From contig CAKPDH010000002.1 in NCBI GenBank assembly GCA_934148845.1, positions 1 through 64,000 of the forward strand: 64,000 nt of DNA, read 5' to 3'. The notes below the pieces were generated by a model. It had not been told where the DNA came from, ran no database searches, and saw nothing but the letters and a program-made list of their open reading frames with translations. Both the position numbers and the translations under genes were made by a program. Position 1 is the first letter of the stretch. Each line of letters begins with the position of its first letter. This document shows, piece by piece, positions 52,950 through 63,193 of this stretch. Origin of the DNA: an uncultured Bacilli bacterium (GTDB taxonomy: Bacteria > Bacillota_I > Bacilli_A > RF39 > UBA660).

Positions 52950-53990
52950 TTATACATTAATATATTTTCTTGGTACTCTTTTGGATACATTACATATAAG
53001 TTCATATGGTATAGTATCGGCATAATTACTTAGATATTTTATATGACTATTATCTTTATATATGTATACTAAATCATCTAATTTAACTTGATCGTCTATT
53101 AATACCATAAGCATATCCATACATATATTTCCAATAATATTATATTTTTTATTATTAATGTAAATATATGCTCCTGTTAATTTTCTACTAACGCCATCAG
53201 CATATCCTATTGGTACTATACCTATCTTAGAGTCTACTTCTACTTTATATTTTCCCAAATACCCGACACTCTCACCAGGTCTTACACTTTTTATCGAAAT
53301 TATTTTGCTTACAAGAGAAAATGTACTTTTAAGATTTTTATCTATTAATCCATACATAATAAGCCCCAATCTGCATCCATTACAAAATGGTATTTTAGGA
53401 TAATTCACCAAAGTACCACTTTGTGAGATATGAATTATATCTACATCATATATTTTATTTCCAGCTATATATTTAAATTTATCTACTTGATCTTCTATTA
53501 ATTTTTTATCTTGTGTATTATATATATGTGTATATATTCCTTTCAAATATAAGTTACTATTTTTAATTAGTTCTATTATATTGTCAAATTCATTTTTATC
53601 TTTTAATCCTAATCTATTCATACCAGTATCTATTTTAATATGTATATTTACTTTATAGTTTAAAATTTTTTTTACATATTCTATATTATCTACTGTTATA
53701 TCTATATTATATTTTTCACATAGATAAATATATTTATAATCTATTATACCAAGACATAATATCGGTATATCAAATTTTTTTCTAATTTCTAAAGCTTCAT
53801 CTAATGACGATACTGCAAGATAATTACATCCACTATCTATTATTGTTTTAATAGTATCATAATGTCCATATGAAAAAGCCTTAACTACACCTATATAATA
53901 TTTATAATTATTATATCTTTTTATTATAGTTTTTATATTATATCTAAGATTTTTTAAATTTATATTTGCATACGTATTTCTATAACTCAT
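52950..53990 (-). CDS. alr: Alanine racemase
   Basis: 346 residues, a fold-type III PLP enzyme: PLP Lys37 in GVVKAFSYGH (usual form AVVKANAYGHG), the region HIKIDTGMNRLG, RLGLIMYGL, the Tyr in GYLGKY and NICMDMLMV. It makes D-alanine for peptidoglycan, which fits the three carboxypeptidases. It is somewhat shorter than usual (about 370). ATG with GGTATT upstream. Confidence 0.92.
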   Translation of the reverse strand: MSYRNTYANINLKNLRYNIKTIIKRYNNYKYYIGVVKAFSYGHYDTIKTIIDSGCNYLAVSSLDEALEIRKKFDIPILCLGIIDYKYIYLCEKYNIDITVDNIEYVKKILNYKVNIHIKIDTGMNRLGLKDKNEFDNIIELIKNSNLYLKGIYTHIYNTQDKKLIEDQVDKFKYIAGNKIYDVDIIHISQSGTLVNYPKIPFCNGCRLGLIMYGLIDKNLKSTFSLVSKIISIKSVRPGESVGYLGKYKVEVDSKIGIVPIGYADGVSRKLTGAYIYINNKKYNIIGNICMDMLMVLIDDQVKLDDLVYIYKDNSHIKYLSNYADTIPYELICNVSKRVPRKYINV

Positions 53991-54020
53991 AATACCACCT
54001 ACTATATTATACTTTAAAAA

Positions 54021-54041
54021 AAATTAGCTTAATACTAATTT
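54021..54041 (-). terminator. Terminator of the ZIP transporter gene
   Basis: Stem AAATTAG/CTAATTT (54021-54027, 54035-54041), 7-base loop, followed by five T on the minus strand; overlaps the stop codon. Confidence 0.75.
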
Positions 54042-54819
54042 ATAAATTTATTATAATGCTTACTAACATAATTAAAATACCTATAAATATACCTATTTTT
54101 GATACTTTTTTATCTTTCATATGATATATTTGGTGCCACAACTCAAACACCGTAATATATATAATCATGCCAAGAGTAAGCCCAAGTAACAAACCTTCAA
54201 CAAGCTTATTAACACTACCTAATATAAACATAATAAATCCACCTATAAATGTAGATATTGATGCTGCTAAACTTATATTAAGAGCTGTTTTCTTCTTAAA
54301 TTTAGAATTAATTAACGTAGATGTTATTACAATTCCCATTGGAATATTATGAAGGCCTATACCAAGACATAATAATAATCCAGATTTCATATTATTTAAA
54401 CATACTAGATATAAACTCATACCTTCAATTATATTATGTATAATGACTGCAATAACAGACATAATTCCTATATGTTTTAAATGTTCGTTATGACAAATAT
54501 CGTTTTTATGATTATGCGCATGATGTGCTTCGTGTTCATGACATGGAATAAACATATCTAGAATTTTTAAAATAACTATACCTATCAATATCAATAAAAT
54601 TATTGCAATAATTGATCTTACACTGCCTATTTCACCGTTTAATATTTCATATGCTTCTGGTAATATTTCAAGTATTGAAAGGACTACCAAAACACCAAAT
54701 GCCATACTTATAGAAAAATCTATAAACTTTTTATTATTTGTATATTTAATACTACATAAACTACCTCCATATATAAATACACCAACAATTAAAGTTAATA
54801 ATAATCCTAATACACTCAT
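54040..54819 (-). CDS. ZIP-family metal transporter
   Basis: 259 residues from the ATG at 54819 with GGAGG six bases before it; the TTG at 54834 is less likely. About eight membrane helices, a His-rich loop (CHEHEAHHAHNHKNDICHNEH) in the middle, here given as CHEHEAHHAHNHKND plus ICHNEH, and the family motifs VIIHNIIEGMSLY and GIGLHNIPMGIVI with the metal-binding His, Asn and Glu. It imports zinc or related metal. It lies next to the P-type ATPase gene in the same direction. Confidence 0.9.
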   Translation of the reverse strand: MSVLGLLLTLIVGVFIYGGSLCSIKYTNNKKFIDFSISMAFGVLVVLSILEILPEAYEILNGEIGSVRSIIAIILLILIGIVILKILDMFIPCHEHEAHHAHNHKNDICHNEHLKHIGIMSVIAVIIHNIIEGMSLYLVCLNNMKSGLLLCLGIGLHNIPMGIVITSTLINSKFKKKTALNISLAASISTFIGGFIMFILGSVNKLVEGLLLGLTLGMIIYITVFELWHQIYHMKDKKVSKIGIFIGILIMLVSIIINL

Positions 54820-54866
54820 AAAATACCTCCACAAACATATAAATTATATCATATTTTTATATTTTG

Positions 54867-57155
54867 TTATACATTTTTAGTTATTTTATCTTCATATTTA
54901 AATAGTTTTTTATCTATTATATTAGTTAAAAAGTCAAATAATCCAATATCTAATACAAACATTAAAGTTATATATACTATATATATAGGTTTAAGTATTA
55001 CAAATTCAAATATCTCTGGAATACCTAATATTGTACTAAAAAATAATAATATCAAAAATATAAAAAGAATCACTCTAAGTTTATTAAAAGGATAACATAT
55101 TCTATATAAAAGAATAAATCCAGTAGTAGCTATTAATATAATAGACATAGTAGATATAATATTACTATCAATATTAAATAGTGAAGATATTATTACTACA
55201 CTTATTACATTTATAACTATTGTGATGCCACCAGGTAATGATTTTTTTAAAACATTCATAAAGAAATTACCTTCAACTTTATTTTTATTAGGTTCGAGCG
55301 CTAATATAAATGATGGAATACCTATAGTTACAGTGCTAACTAAGCTAAGTTGTATTGGTTCAAATGGATAACTTAACGATAAAAATAAAAATAATATAGA
55401 AAGAAGTGTAGCATATGTCGTTTTTGTTAAAAATAATGAAGCTGATCTTTGAATATTGTTTATTGTTCTTCTTCCCTCTTCTACTATTTTAGGTATAGCA
55501 TCAAAATCTGAATCAAGTAATACTATCTCAGATACATTACGTGCAGCTTCACTTCCACTTTTTATAGTTATACTGCAGTCTGCCTCTTTAAGAGCTAGAC
55601 AGTCATTCACTCCATCTCCTGTCATAGCAACGACATGTCCATTAGCTTTAAGTGCTTTGATTAAGTCTTTTTTTTGACTAGGACTTACTCTACAAAATAT
55701 GTTATATTCTTCCACCATTTCATTTTTAGTTATTTTATTTTTTGACATATCTATACATTTAAATTCATTAAAATTTAATCTTTTTGCAATTCTAGTAATT
55801 ACTTTTTCATTATCCCCACTAATTATTTTTATATCTACATTTTGGCTTCTAAAATAGTCAAGTGTACTTTTAGCTTTATATCTTATTCTATCATTAAGTA
55901 ATATTAAAGCTATATTTTCCCTAGTGTTTTTTAAAAGAACTAACCTATAAAGTGAGTATTTATCTATAAGTTTTTTCATAGATTCACTAGGATCAAGTAT
56001 ATCAGGCGCTCCTAGTATATATTTTCCTTCTTTAAAAGTAACACTTGAATATTTTTTTTCTGATGAAAAATGTTCTTTCTCTAAGCAAGTATAATTAGTT
56101 TTTATATTAAATTTTCTAACTATTGCATCCATTGTAGCATTATCATCAAAAAGTTCACGAGCCATTGCAGATAAAATAGTATTATAATCATATTTATCAC
56201 TTAACTTTATAACATCAGCAACTTCCATTACACCTAGTGTGAGTGTCCCCGTTTTATCTAAGCATATCGTATCAACTCTAGCAAGTGTTTCTATACAATA
56301 AAGTTGTTGTACTAAAACATTTTTCTTAGCAAGTCTTATTACACTTACCGCAAGTACTGTACTTGTTAGAAGGATTAATCCTTCTGGTATCATACCAATA
56401 ACTGACGCAACAGTTGCAACTGTAGAATCAGCTATATTATTTGAAATACTATATTGTTTAAAAAATTGAAGTATGCCTAAAGGAATTATTATAATTGATA
56501 TTATTTTTATAATTTTTTTTAATGTATTTATAATTACAGAATTACATTTTTTTATATATTTAGCATCATTAGTTATTTTGGATGCATAATTATCTTTACC
56601 TACTTTTTCTACTTTAGAAATACAACTGCCACTTACAATAAAACTTCCAGAATATAAAGTATCTCCAATTTTCTTTGTTATAGAATTTTCTTCTCCACTT
56701 ATTAAAGATTCATTTACTTCAACAACTCCATCTTTTATTATAGAATCGGCAATTATTTGATTACCTCTTTTATAACATATTATATCATCTAAGACTACTT
56801 CATCTATTGGTATTTCTGTTTGCTTTGAATTTCTTATTACATGGGCTTTTGTACTAGATATAATAGACAGTTTATCAATTATTCTTTTCGATCTTATTTC
56901 TTGAAAAATACTTATAAATGTGTTACAAAATACAACACCTAAAAAAGCTAAATTTTTATATGATTTTACAAGCACTAAAACAAATGCCAAAAAAAAGTTT
57001 AGCATATTAAAAAGTGTAAATATATTTAAAAATATTATTTGACCCGTTGTTTTAGTTTTAACCTCACTATTATAGTTATACTGCAGATTATCTTTTCTGT
57101 ATTTTACCTGGGCATCATTTAAGCCTTCATTTAATTTAGGATTATATCTTATCAC
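54867..57155 (-). CDS. P-type ATPase, CtpE-like (probable Ca2+ or other cation transport)
   Basis: 762 residues: A-domain with LISGEENSI, the phosphorylation site CLDKTGTLT, KGEKYS-like and ISGDNEKV motifs, GDGVND hinge and about ten helices. The helix-4 motif is IPEGLILLTS (PEGL), not the PEGLPA of SERCA-like pumps; PEGL is typical for CtpE of mycobacteria, a calcium uptake pump. The start is GTG (57155-57153) with GGTGA upstream. It ends 48 bp before the ZIP gene. The ion is inference. Confidence 0.85.
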   Translation of the reverse strand: MIRYNPKLNEGLNDAQVKYRKDNLQYNYNSEVKTKTTGQIIFLNIFTLFNMLNFFLAFVLVLVKSYKNLAFLGVVFCNTFISIFQEIRSKRIIDKLSIISSTKAHVIRNSKQTEIPIDEVVLDDIICYKRGNQIIADSIIKDGVVEVNESLISGEENSITKKIGDTLYSGSFIVSGSCISKVEKVGKDNYASKITNDAKYIKKCNSVIINTLKKIIKIISIIIIPLGILQFFKQYSISNNIADSTVATVASVIGMIPEGLILLTSTVLAVSVIRLAKKNVLVQQLYCIETLARVDTICLDKTGTLTLGVMEVADVIKLSDKYDYNTILSAMARELFDDNATMDAIVRKFNIKTNYTCLEKEHFSSEKKYSSVTFKEGKYILGAPDILDPSESMKKLIDKYSLYRLVLLKNTRENIALILLNDRIRYKAKSTLDYFRSQNVDIKIISGDNEKVITRIAKRLNFNEFKCIDMSKNKITKNEMVEEYNIFCRVSPSQKKDLIKALKANGHVVAMTGDGVNDCLALKEADCSITIKSGSEAARNVSEIVLLDSDFDAIPKIVEEGRRTINNIQRSASLFLTKTTYATLLSILFLFLSLSYPFEPIQLSLVSTVTIGIPSFILALEPNKNKVEGNFFMNVLKKSLPGGITIVINVISVVIISSLFNIDSNIISTMSIILIATTGFILLYRICYPFNKLRVILFIFLILLFFSTILGIPEIFEFVILKPIYIVYITLMFVLDIGLFDFLTNIIDKKLFKYEDKITKNV

Positions 57156-57217
57156 ATTATCACCTATTTATTTATAACATAATTATATTACTAAAATATA
57201 TAATTGGTCAAGAAAAA

Positions 57218-57234
57218 AAGTAGTATATCTACTT
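57218..57234 (-). terminator. Terminator of the phosphodiester glycosidase gene
   Basis: Stem AAGTAG/CTACTT (57218-57223, 57229-57234), 5-base loop, followed by TTTTTTTC on the minus strand; overlaps the stop codon. Confidence 0.75.
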
Positions 57235-58630
57235 AATTATTATTTGGAATTACAAGCCAAGAATTAGCAAGTATTCTTTCACCAGAATATCCGAATCCAC
57301 CAGCTACACTTATTTGATTACCTTCAACGACAAGTGAACTTGAACCTCCACCATCTAAATTAGCTGCATTATATGCACCATAATTTATTAATATATTAGT
57401 AAGTTCCACCATATCTACACCAATACTATGCCCAGGTCTTCTTCCATCAATTACAAGCATTAATACTATTCCATCTTTTCTTTGAGCTATAGCTGTTCTT
57501 GGAGCAACGCCATATCCCCCATTTCCTTTAAATTCTGCAGGAATACCATTTACAATTAAAAATGGTCCAAATGATACAGCATCTCTTATTCCCATATTTA
57601 TAGCTTCATTAGCGCTCGCACGAGTTAAAACTAAAACATTGTCATTATTAAATCCAATGATTCCTCCTGCTCCCCAAAATGGATTATCACATATGATTTT
57701 TCCATCAACTATAACAACACCATTAGGTACATAACCTGTTCTTTTAGAATATGAATAACCACCCGCATTAATACCTGCTATAGCACCATATTCACGTGCA
57801 AATCCTTCAACAGTATTACCATAATTAAAATTAGTTGTTTGCTTAAGCTTTACAGTAGAAGCATCATAAATAACAAGTAAATGTCCTTTATAGCCATTTC
57901 CTTCTATATCTATAACTTTATATAATTCATTACCTTCATCTTTCTTTAATACTTGTTCTTCATATATTGAACTATAATGAGTAACTTCATCTGTGTTAAA
58001 ATCAATTTGATCTGCATTTGTATCATGCTTACCTTCTATAACTGTATTATTTTTAAGTATATTATCTATTTGGCTTTGATTAAAGAATATATATGCTAGA
58101 TACTTATGTGTCATAGTGTTCATAGCACTCGTAACCCATAAATTTCTAAAATAACTTATAGGACCATACATTAAAAATAAACAAGTTATTGCTAAAACAT
58201 CTAATATTATACTTGTTATAAATAATTTTTTAGGTCCTTTATATACCTTTTTTTTCTTTTCTTTTTTACTTTTTTTACTCTTATTTGCATCTTTATCTTT
58301 ATTTACATTAGAATCTTCTTCTTTGAAAGATTTACTATCTACTATATTATCTTCTACATTTTTTTTAAAAATATCACTATTAGTCTCAGATAAATTTTTA
58401 TCTAATTCTATACTTTCGGATAAATTAAGATTATCAAGTATTATAGAATCATCATAAGTATTATTAGTAGATGCACAATCAAATTTTATTTCTTCTATGT
58501 TATCCTGATTATTCTCTTTTATTTCATTATTTTTTAATATTATAGGCTTATTTTCTTTTTTTTCCTGAGCTTCATCAATCATGTTCTCAATGTCATTATA
58601 CATTTTCATCAAATCTAGTTCATTTTTCAT
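57233..58630 (-). CDS. Membrane-anchored phosphodiester glycosidase (NAGPA domain)
   Basis: 465 residues. A charged, low-complexity cytoplasmic N-terminus (about 1-135, Asn/Asp/Ser/Lys), one membrane helix (about 137-157), a linker, and a NAGPA-like domain (about 240-465) with AGINAGGYSYSKRTGYVPNG, AVSFGPFLIVNG, APRTAIAQRKDG, VIDGRRPGHSIGVDM and NLDGGGSSSL. NAGPA-type enzymes cut GlcNAc-phosphodiester bonds; YngK-like ones act on wall glycans or teichoic acids. It is the last gene of a unit with the small peptide, DUF4956, VTC and CotH genes. Confidence 0.87.
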   Translation of the reverse strand: MKNELDLMKMYNDIENMIDEAQEKKENKPIILKNNEIKENNQDNIEEIKFDCASTNNTYDDSIILDNLNLSESIELDKNLSETNSDIFKKNVEDNIVDSKSFKEEDSNVNKDKDANKSKKSKKEKKKKVYKGPKKLFITSIILDVLAITCLFLMYGPISYFRNLWVTSAMNTMTHKYLAYIFFNQSQIDNILKNNTVIEGKHDTNADQIDFNTDEVTHYSSIYEEQVLKKDEGNELYKVIDIEGNGYKGHLLVIYDASTVKLKQTTNFNYGNTVEGFAREYGAIAGINAGGYSYSKRTGYVPNGVVIVDGKIICDNPFWGAGGIIGFNNDNVLVLTRASANEAINMGIRDAVSFGPFLIVNGIPAEFKGNGGYGVAPRTAIAQRKDGIVLMLVIDGRRPGHSIGVDMVELTNILINYGAYNAANLDGGGSSSLVVEGNQISVAGGFGYSGERILANSWLVIPNNN

Positions 58631-58636
58631 AAATAC

Positions 58637-58756
58637 CTACTTAAATAAATTATAATAATGTATAAGCCTATATGAATATATAACTATCAAGGATAAAATA
58701 AATACTGCACTTATTACTATAAATATCTTAGTTTTAATATACTTTTTTTCTTTCAT
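58637..58756 (-). CDS. 39-residue single-helix membrane peptide
   Basis: ATG at 58756 with AGGAG eight bases upstream, stop TAG at 58637. The peptide starts MKEKKYIKTK and continues with one helix (IFIVISAVFILSLIVIYSY) and a short aromatic tail (RLIHYYNLFK). It lies in the 155-bp gap between the DUF4956 and the glycosidase genes, only six bases before the latter's start. Strong RBS and location argue that it is real. Function unknown; may help the membrane partners. Confidence 0.65.
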   Translation of the reverse strand: MKEKKYIKTKIFIVISAVFILSLIVIYSYRLIHYYNLFK

Positions 58757-58785
58757 ATTATTCTCCTAAAAGAAAAGATTTAGCA

Positions 58786-59457
58786 CTAAGCACCAAAATC
58801 ATTTTGATAACTTATAGCACTCGCACTAAATACACCTTCCATATCTTTAAATTTATCTAATAATTTAATATCATTATTTTTAATTTCAACTTCAAAAGTT
58901 AATTCTATAATATTTTTTGTAATTGTTTTACTTTTAATTTTTATCTTCTTATTTTTATTTATATACTTTAATATATCATCCTCTACTGATTGATCATATT
59001 TTAATATAAATAAATATTGTTTTCCTACTTTAAATCCAAAAGTATATCCAACAAAGTATAATAATCCAATTATTAAACTAGCTATTAGAGCAACTAAATA
59101 TAATCCTGCACCTGTCATGATACCAGCAGTAATACTCCAAAACATAAATACTGTATCCACAGGTTCTTTTATAGCTGTTCTAAATCTTACTATAGATAAA
59201 GCACCCACCATACCAAGTGAAAGTGCTAAATTAGAACTAATTGTTCTAATAATCATAGCCGTTACCATACATAACAAAATTATACATAGTGAAAACGACT
59301 TTGAATACACAACGCCACTATACGTTTTTTTATAAACTATTACTATAAATACACTTATTATAAAAGCAAGTAATAGTGAAAATATTATTTTTTCAACAGA
59401 TATTGTACCTGTAAATTCTGCTAAAACACTTTTTTTTATCATATCAATAAAACTCAT
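58786..59457 (-). CDS. DUF4956 membrane protein
   Basis: 223 residues, about four membrane helices followed by a cytoplasmic beta-alpha domain of about 150-223. Typical words are SLGMVGALSIVRFRTAIKEP and DTVFMFWSITAGIMTGAG. DUF4956 proteins are usually encoded beside VTC and CotH proteins, as here. The biochemical role is unknown. The gene is 10 bp after the VTC gene. Confidence 0.87.
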   Translation of the reverse strand: MSFIDMIKKSVLAEFTGTISVEKIIFSLLLAFIISVFIVIVYKKTYSGVVYSKSFSLCIILLCMVTAMIIRTISSNLALSLGMVGALSIVRFRTAIKEPVDTVFMFWSITAGIMTGAGLYLVALIASLIIGLLYFVGYTFGFKVGKQYLFILKYDQSVEDDILKYINKNKKIKIKSKTITKNIIELTFEVEIKNNDIKLLDKFKDMEGVFSASAISYQNDFGA

Positions 59458-59467
59458 ATTAATCTCC

Positions 59468-60148
59468 TTATTTTATACTTGCACATGCTGCAAATTTTGA
59501 AAACGCTTGCCTAGATATAGGAACTGTAGATAAAATTTTAGCAATTGGATAAGGTAAAATTTCATTATATTTAACCTCCAGTATTACTAAATTATTTTCA
59601 AGTACATCATAGGTTTGCATATTATTATCATATAAATTATAATTATATAATCCAGATTTAACATTAAAATCAAACGTTATTCTTACATCTGATACTGGAT
59701 ATGTATATGCGATACGTGTATAATCAACTATAACAGAAGGTTTTAAATTTTTTATTTTTATATCCTTTACAAACCTCGTTAGCAGATTATCTTTTTTTAT
59801 AACAGCATCCTCTACTCTACCCATAATAATTCTATCACAAATATTTTTATCTATCAATATTTGTTCTTTAGAAGTCATATTTTCATGTTTATATTTACAT
59901 TCTAATCTAATAAAACTAGTATCATTATTATATATTCTAATTCTATATTTTTTTCTATACTCTACACCATCTATTTTTTCATGATATGCAGTACAATTTA
60001 AATCATCAAAATATAAACTTCTTATAAAATAACTATTATCACTATTTATTGAATTCTTATCTATATCCATAATTATACTTAATCTTTGCATTAATATATG
60101 CGCAATATTTTTATTTATAGTATATTTAATTTCATGTCTATATTTCAT
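59468..60148 (-). CDS. VTC-domain protein (polyphosphate polymerase-like)
   Basis: 226 residues from the ATG at 60148 (GGTGA upstream; the GTG at 60157 is part of that site). Single VTC domain: YRHEIKYTI at the start, YFIRSLYFDD, YRKKYRIRIY, IRLECKYK with KEQ after it, TRIAYTYP, and VILEVKYN near the end, the rows of basic and acidic residues lining the tunnel in Vtc4. Such proteins make polyphosphate or related nucleotide-using reactions. Follows CotH after a single base. Confidence 0.87.
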   Translation of the reverse strand: MKYRHEIKYTINKNIAHILMQRLSIIMDIDKNSINSDNSYFIRSLYFDDLNCTAYHEKIDGVEYRKKYRIRIYNNDTSFIRLECKYKHENMTSKEQILIDKNICDRIIMGRVEDAVIKKDNLLTRFVKDIKIKNLKPSVIVDYTRIAYTYPVSDVRITFDFNVKSGLYNYNLYDNNMQTYDVLENNLVILEVKYNEILPYPIAKILSTVPISRQAFSKFAACASIK

Positions 60149-60149
60149 A

Positions 60150-63029
60150 TTAATCACCGAAATATTCTTTCATTTCTTTATCACTCAATTTAAAATAATT
60201 TTTAATAGATTTCTTTAGATATCCTAATCTTTTTTCCTCATACTCTCTTAAATAGTCCACATTCTTTTTAAAATCTTCATAAGTATAATTCCATCTTTCT
60301 TGATTTCTTTTCATTTCAGGATCTAACTTTTCCAATATTTCATCTATTTTTTTATTTACTCTCTCACTGTTCCACACTTTTTTAACTTGATAGCTTAATC
60401 TATTTAAAAATGTCTTCTTAAATTCATCATTTTGTATTAAATATCTCATCATTTCAGTCGAAACATTTAAACGGCTCATTCCATCTTTACTTGTCATAAA
60501 TGTCATATAGTCAATATCATAATTCCACATAGCATAATCTAAATCATAGAAAATCATATTTATTCTTCCAGAATCTACATCCTTATGCCAATAAAATCTA
60601 GTATTTACTATATCATTATTTGTTACCCAATTTTGTGCTGCCCAAAAATCAGCATAACTTTCTACATTTAATTCACCTTTAACATATTCATAATTTTCTT
60701 TTTTCGTAATATCATGAGTCCTTAGAAACTTAAGTAAATTACTATACTTATCTATAGTACCTGTTGTAACATTATTATCTATTCTTACTATATTAGCATC
60801 ATCTTTTGATACATTAAAATTATTTGCAATATAATCATCATCTACTTTTTCTCTTATATTATATATTCCCCAATAATTTCCATTTATATAAAGTATAACA
60901 GATTTATACGCCTGTACGCTTAAATTTGTTACCCCATCTACAAGAGATGTCATAAGTATATCCCTAATAGTTGCAAACTCTATATCTTGAGATCCAGATC
61001 TTAATATCAATGTATCAAAAACAGAGTAATCTCTATTATCAAACACTTGATATTTTAAATTAGCCTCACCATATTTTTTTCTGAATTTAAGTGCAAAGCT
61101 CTTTTTAGTAAGCCCTCTTGTAGATCCACCAAAAAGTTTAAGACCACAAGGTATTTTAAAACTTTTTCCATCTTCATATAGTTCTGCATAAGCACTAACT
61201 TCTATATCTGTATTCCAAGGATTAGAATGCATATAATTAAAATCACTACCATTTAACGATACAGACATTACAGGTATATTATGGTTTTCATTAATAATAT
61301 AAGTCCCGACAGCAGGAGACCCTGTAATTCTATTTTGATCATAACTAATTGCTTTTACAACAGTTGTCTTTGAAAGAAAAATAGGACCAGTATATACTTT
61401 AGAATTAGTATTTGGTATACTTCCATCTAATGTATAAAAAACAGTCCCATTACCACTTATCTCTAAATTTATACCATCTACATTATTATAAACTCCACTA
61501 TTTTGACTTAACTTAGGAGTATATGATATAGCTAATGTTCCATCAGTATTTTTTGATTTAGGAGTAGGTGTTTTAAAATAATATATACCATAATCACTAC
61601 CTCTTCCAATACTTTGATTAACAGGTACATTGCTAATAAGCATAGAATCTTCTATATTTTTATTTTTAATTAAATAAATACTTTCTACATTAGATATTTT
61701 AAAATTACAATGTTTATAACTATTATTTGATAAATTACTATCCCCACTAGCCATTATAATATAATACTCATTAGGTTTAATAGTAATATCTTCTAACTCA
61801 CATTTATTTAAATCATTTAAGCTATTAGTAATACTATAATCACTTAGATTTATATCTGAATTAGAATTATTCTTAAGTTCTATCCAATCATAATATCTAT
61901 TACCATTATTTACAACATATGATGTATTATTATTCATGACTTCATTTATTATTAAACCTTTTTTAGTTTTCAACTTTTCTTTTGAAAATTTCTTTATACC
62001 ATTTGTATCATTAGCATATCCTGGACTAATATTACTTGTTTCAAAGAAATCGTTATTTTCCTTAACAAGTGATAAACCATTAGCTAAATTCTTGTATTCT
62101 ACTTTATCTATTATTTTACCATTTGAATTGGTTAAAACTGCAACTCCTGTCTTTGAATTTAAATTAAAGCCTGCATATGTTTCAGTATCCGTGCTTTTAT
62201 ATTTTCCCATATATATAACTTTTACTTCAGAAGGAGATAAAGTTACATCTTGCATACAATATTTAAATGGTACAAGTAGTGAATTAGAAATACAATAATT
62301 TGTTAGATCTAAAGCCTCTTTACCCTCATTAATAATTTCAATATATCCAGCATAATTATCATAACTATTTTTAAAATTTCCAGCATTATTTGGTAATACT
62401 TCGTTTATTTTTATAGAACCTTCTGCATATAAATCTTTAGAATATTCTAAATAGCCATCTTTTGTATTAGCATATCCTGGAGTTGGAGTTGTAGACTTAT
62501 ACCAATTACCATCAAGATCGCGAACCATAACTTGATCTTTTTCTAATTCATAAGTTTTAACTGCATCAACTACTTTTCCTTTTGGATTAACTAAAAATAT
62601 TGATTCATTACCACTTCTATTTAATTTAAATGAAGCATATACTCCACTACTCTTTTTACCAGTTAAATAAACCACTAAATAACTTTCTGGTTTTATAACT
62701 ACATCAGGAAATACCCACTTAACTTTTTTACTTTGATCACTTAAACCATAATTTTTTAAATTTACCTCATGCTTATTAGAATTATAAATTTCTATCCAAT
62801 CTGAAACAATACCATCAGGACTTGAAACAGAGCCACTATTTTTACTCATAATTTCTGTTATCATAAGACCTGTGTACTTTACTTCTCCATTTATTGGTAA
62901 GTCTTTTTCTTCTAAGTCATCATATTTTAAAGTTACAAATATATTTATTATTGAAAATATTATTACAAACATAATCATAAGTAATATTATTTTTTTATTA
63001 TTTTTTATAAATTTAATATTAACATTCAT
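60150..63029 (-). CDS. CotH-family kinase with lamin-tail and chitobiase-like domains
   Basis: 959 residues: one N-terminal helix (about 10-33), three lamin-tail-like domains (about 50-165, 205-310, 345-450; each with words like ITEIMSKNSG, INEVLPNNAG, INEVMNNNTS and DWIEIYNSN), a chitobiase/HEX C-terminal-type domain (about 505-575, GTVFYTLDGSIPNTNSKVYT) and the CotH kinase domain (about 580-900; KLFGGSTRGLTKKSFALKFR, NGNYWGIYNIREKVDD, FYDLDYAMWN with the metal-binding Asp). In Bacillus CotH phosphorylates spore coat proteins; many non-sporulating bacteria have CotH on the outside with VTC and DUF4956. The substrate is not known here. Confidence 0.87.
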   Translation of the reverse strand: MNVNIKFIKNNKKIILLMIMFVIIFSIINIFVTLKYDDLEEKDLPINGEVKYTGLMITEIMSKNSGSVSSPDGIVSDWIEIYNSNKHEVNLKNYGLSDQSKKVKWVFPDVVIKPESYLVVYLTGKKSSGVYASFKLNRSGNESIFLVNPKGKVVDAVKTYELEKDQVMVRDLDGNWYKSTTPTPGYANTKDGYLEYSKDLYAEGSIKINEVLPNNAGNFKNSYDNYAGYIEIINEGKEALDLTNYCISNSLLVPFKYCMQDVTLSPSEVKVIYMGKYKSTDTETYAGFNLNSKTGVAVLTNSNGKIIDKVEYKNLANGLSLVKENNDFFETSNISPGYANDTNGIKKFSKEKLKTKKGLIINEVMNNNTSYVVNNGNRYYDWIELKNNSNSDINLSDYSITNSLNDLNKCELEDITIKPNEYYIIMASGDSNLSNNSYKHCNFKISNVESIYLIKNKNIEDSMLISNVPVNQSIGRGSDYGIYYFKTPTPKSKNTDGTLAISYTPKLSQNSGVYNNVDGINLEISGNGTVFYTLDGSIPNTNSKVYTGPIFLSKTTVVKAISYDQNRITGSPAVGTYIINENHNIPVMSVSLNGSDFNYMHSNPWNTDIEVSAYAELYEDGKSFKIPCGLKLFGGSTRGLTKKSFALKFRKKYGEANLKYQVFDNRDYSVFDTLILRSGSQDIEFATIRDILMTSLVDGVTNLSVQAYKSVILYINGNYWGIYNIREKVDDDYIANNFNVSKDDANIVRIDNNVTTGTIDKYSNLLKFLRTHDITKKENYEYVKGELNVESYADFWAAQNWVTNNDIVNTRFYWHKDVDSGRINMIFYDLDYAMWNYDIDYMTFMTSKDGMSRLNVSTEMMRYLIQNDEFKKTFLNRLSYQVKKVWNSERVNKKIDEILEKLDPEMKRNQERWNYTYEDFKKNVDYLREYEEKRLGYLKKSIKNYFKLSDKEMKEYFGD

Positions 63030-63193
63030 ATTATCTACTCCATTAATATATTATCATATTTATACTTTAATTAAAATAGTAGTTTTTTAATTTTTAAAAA
63101 AACTAGAAATAATTTTTTCTAGAGCAAAGATTTTAATATATAATTTAATAATTATTTTACATATTGTAAATATAGTGTAAAATATATATTTAT

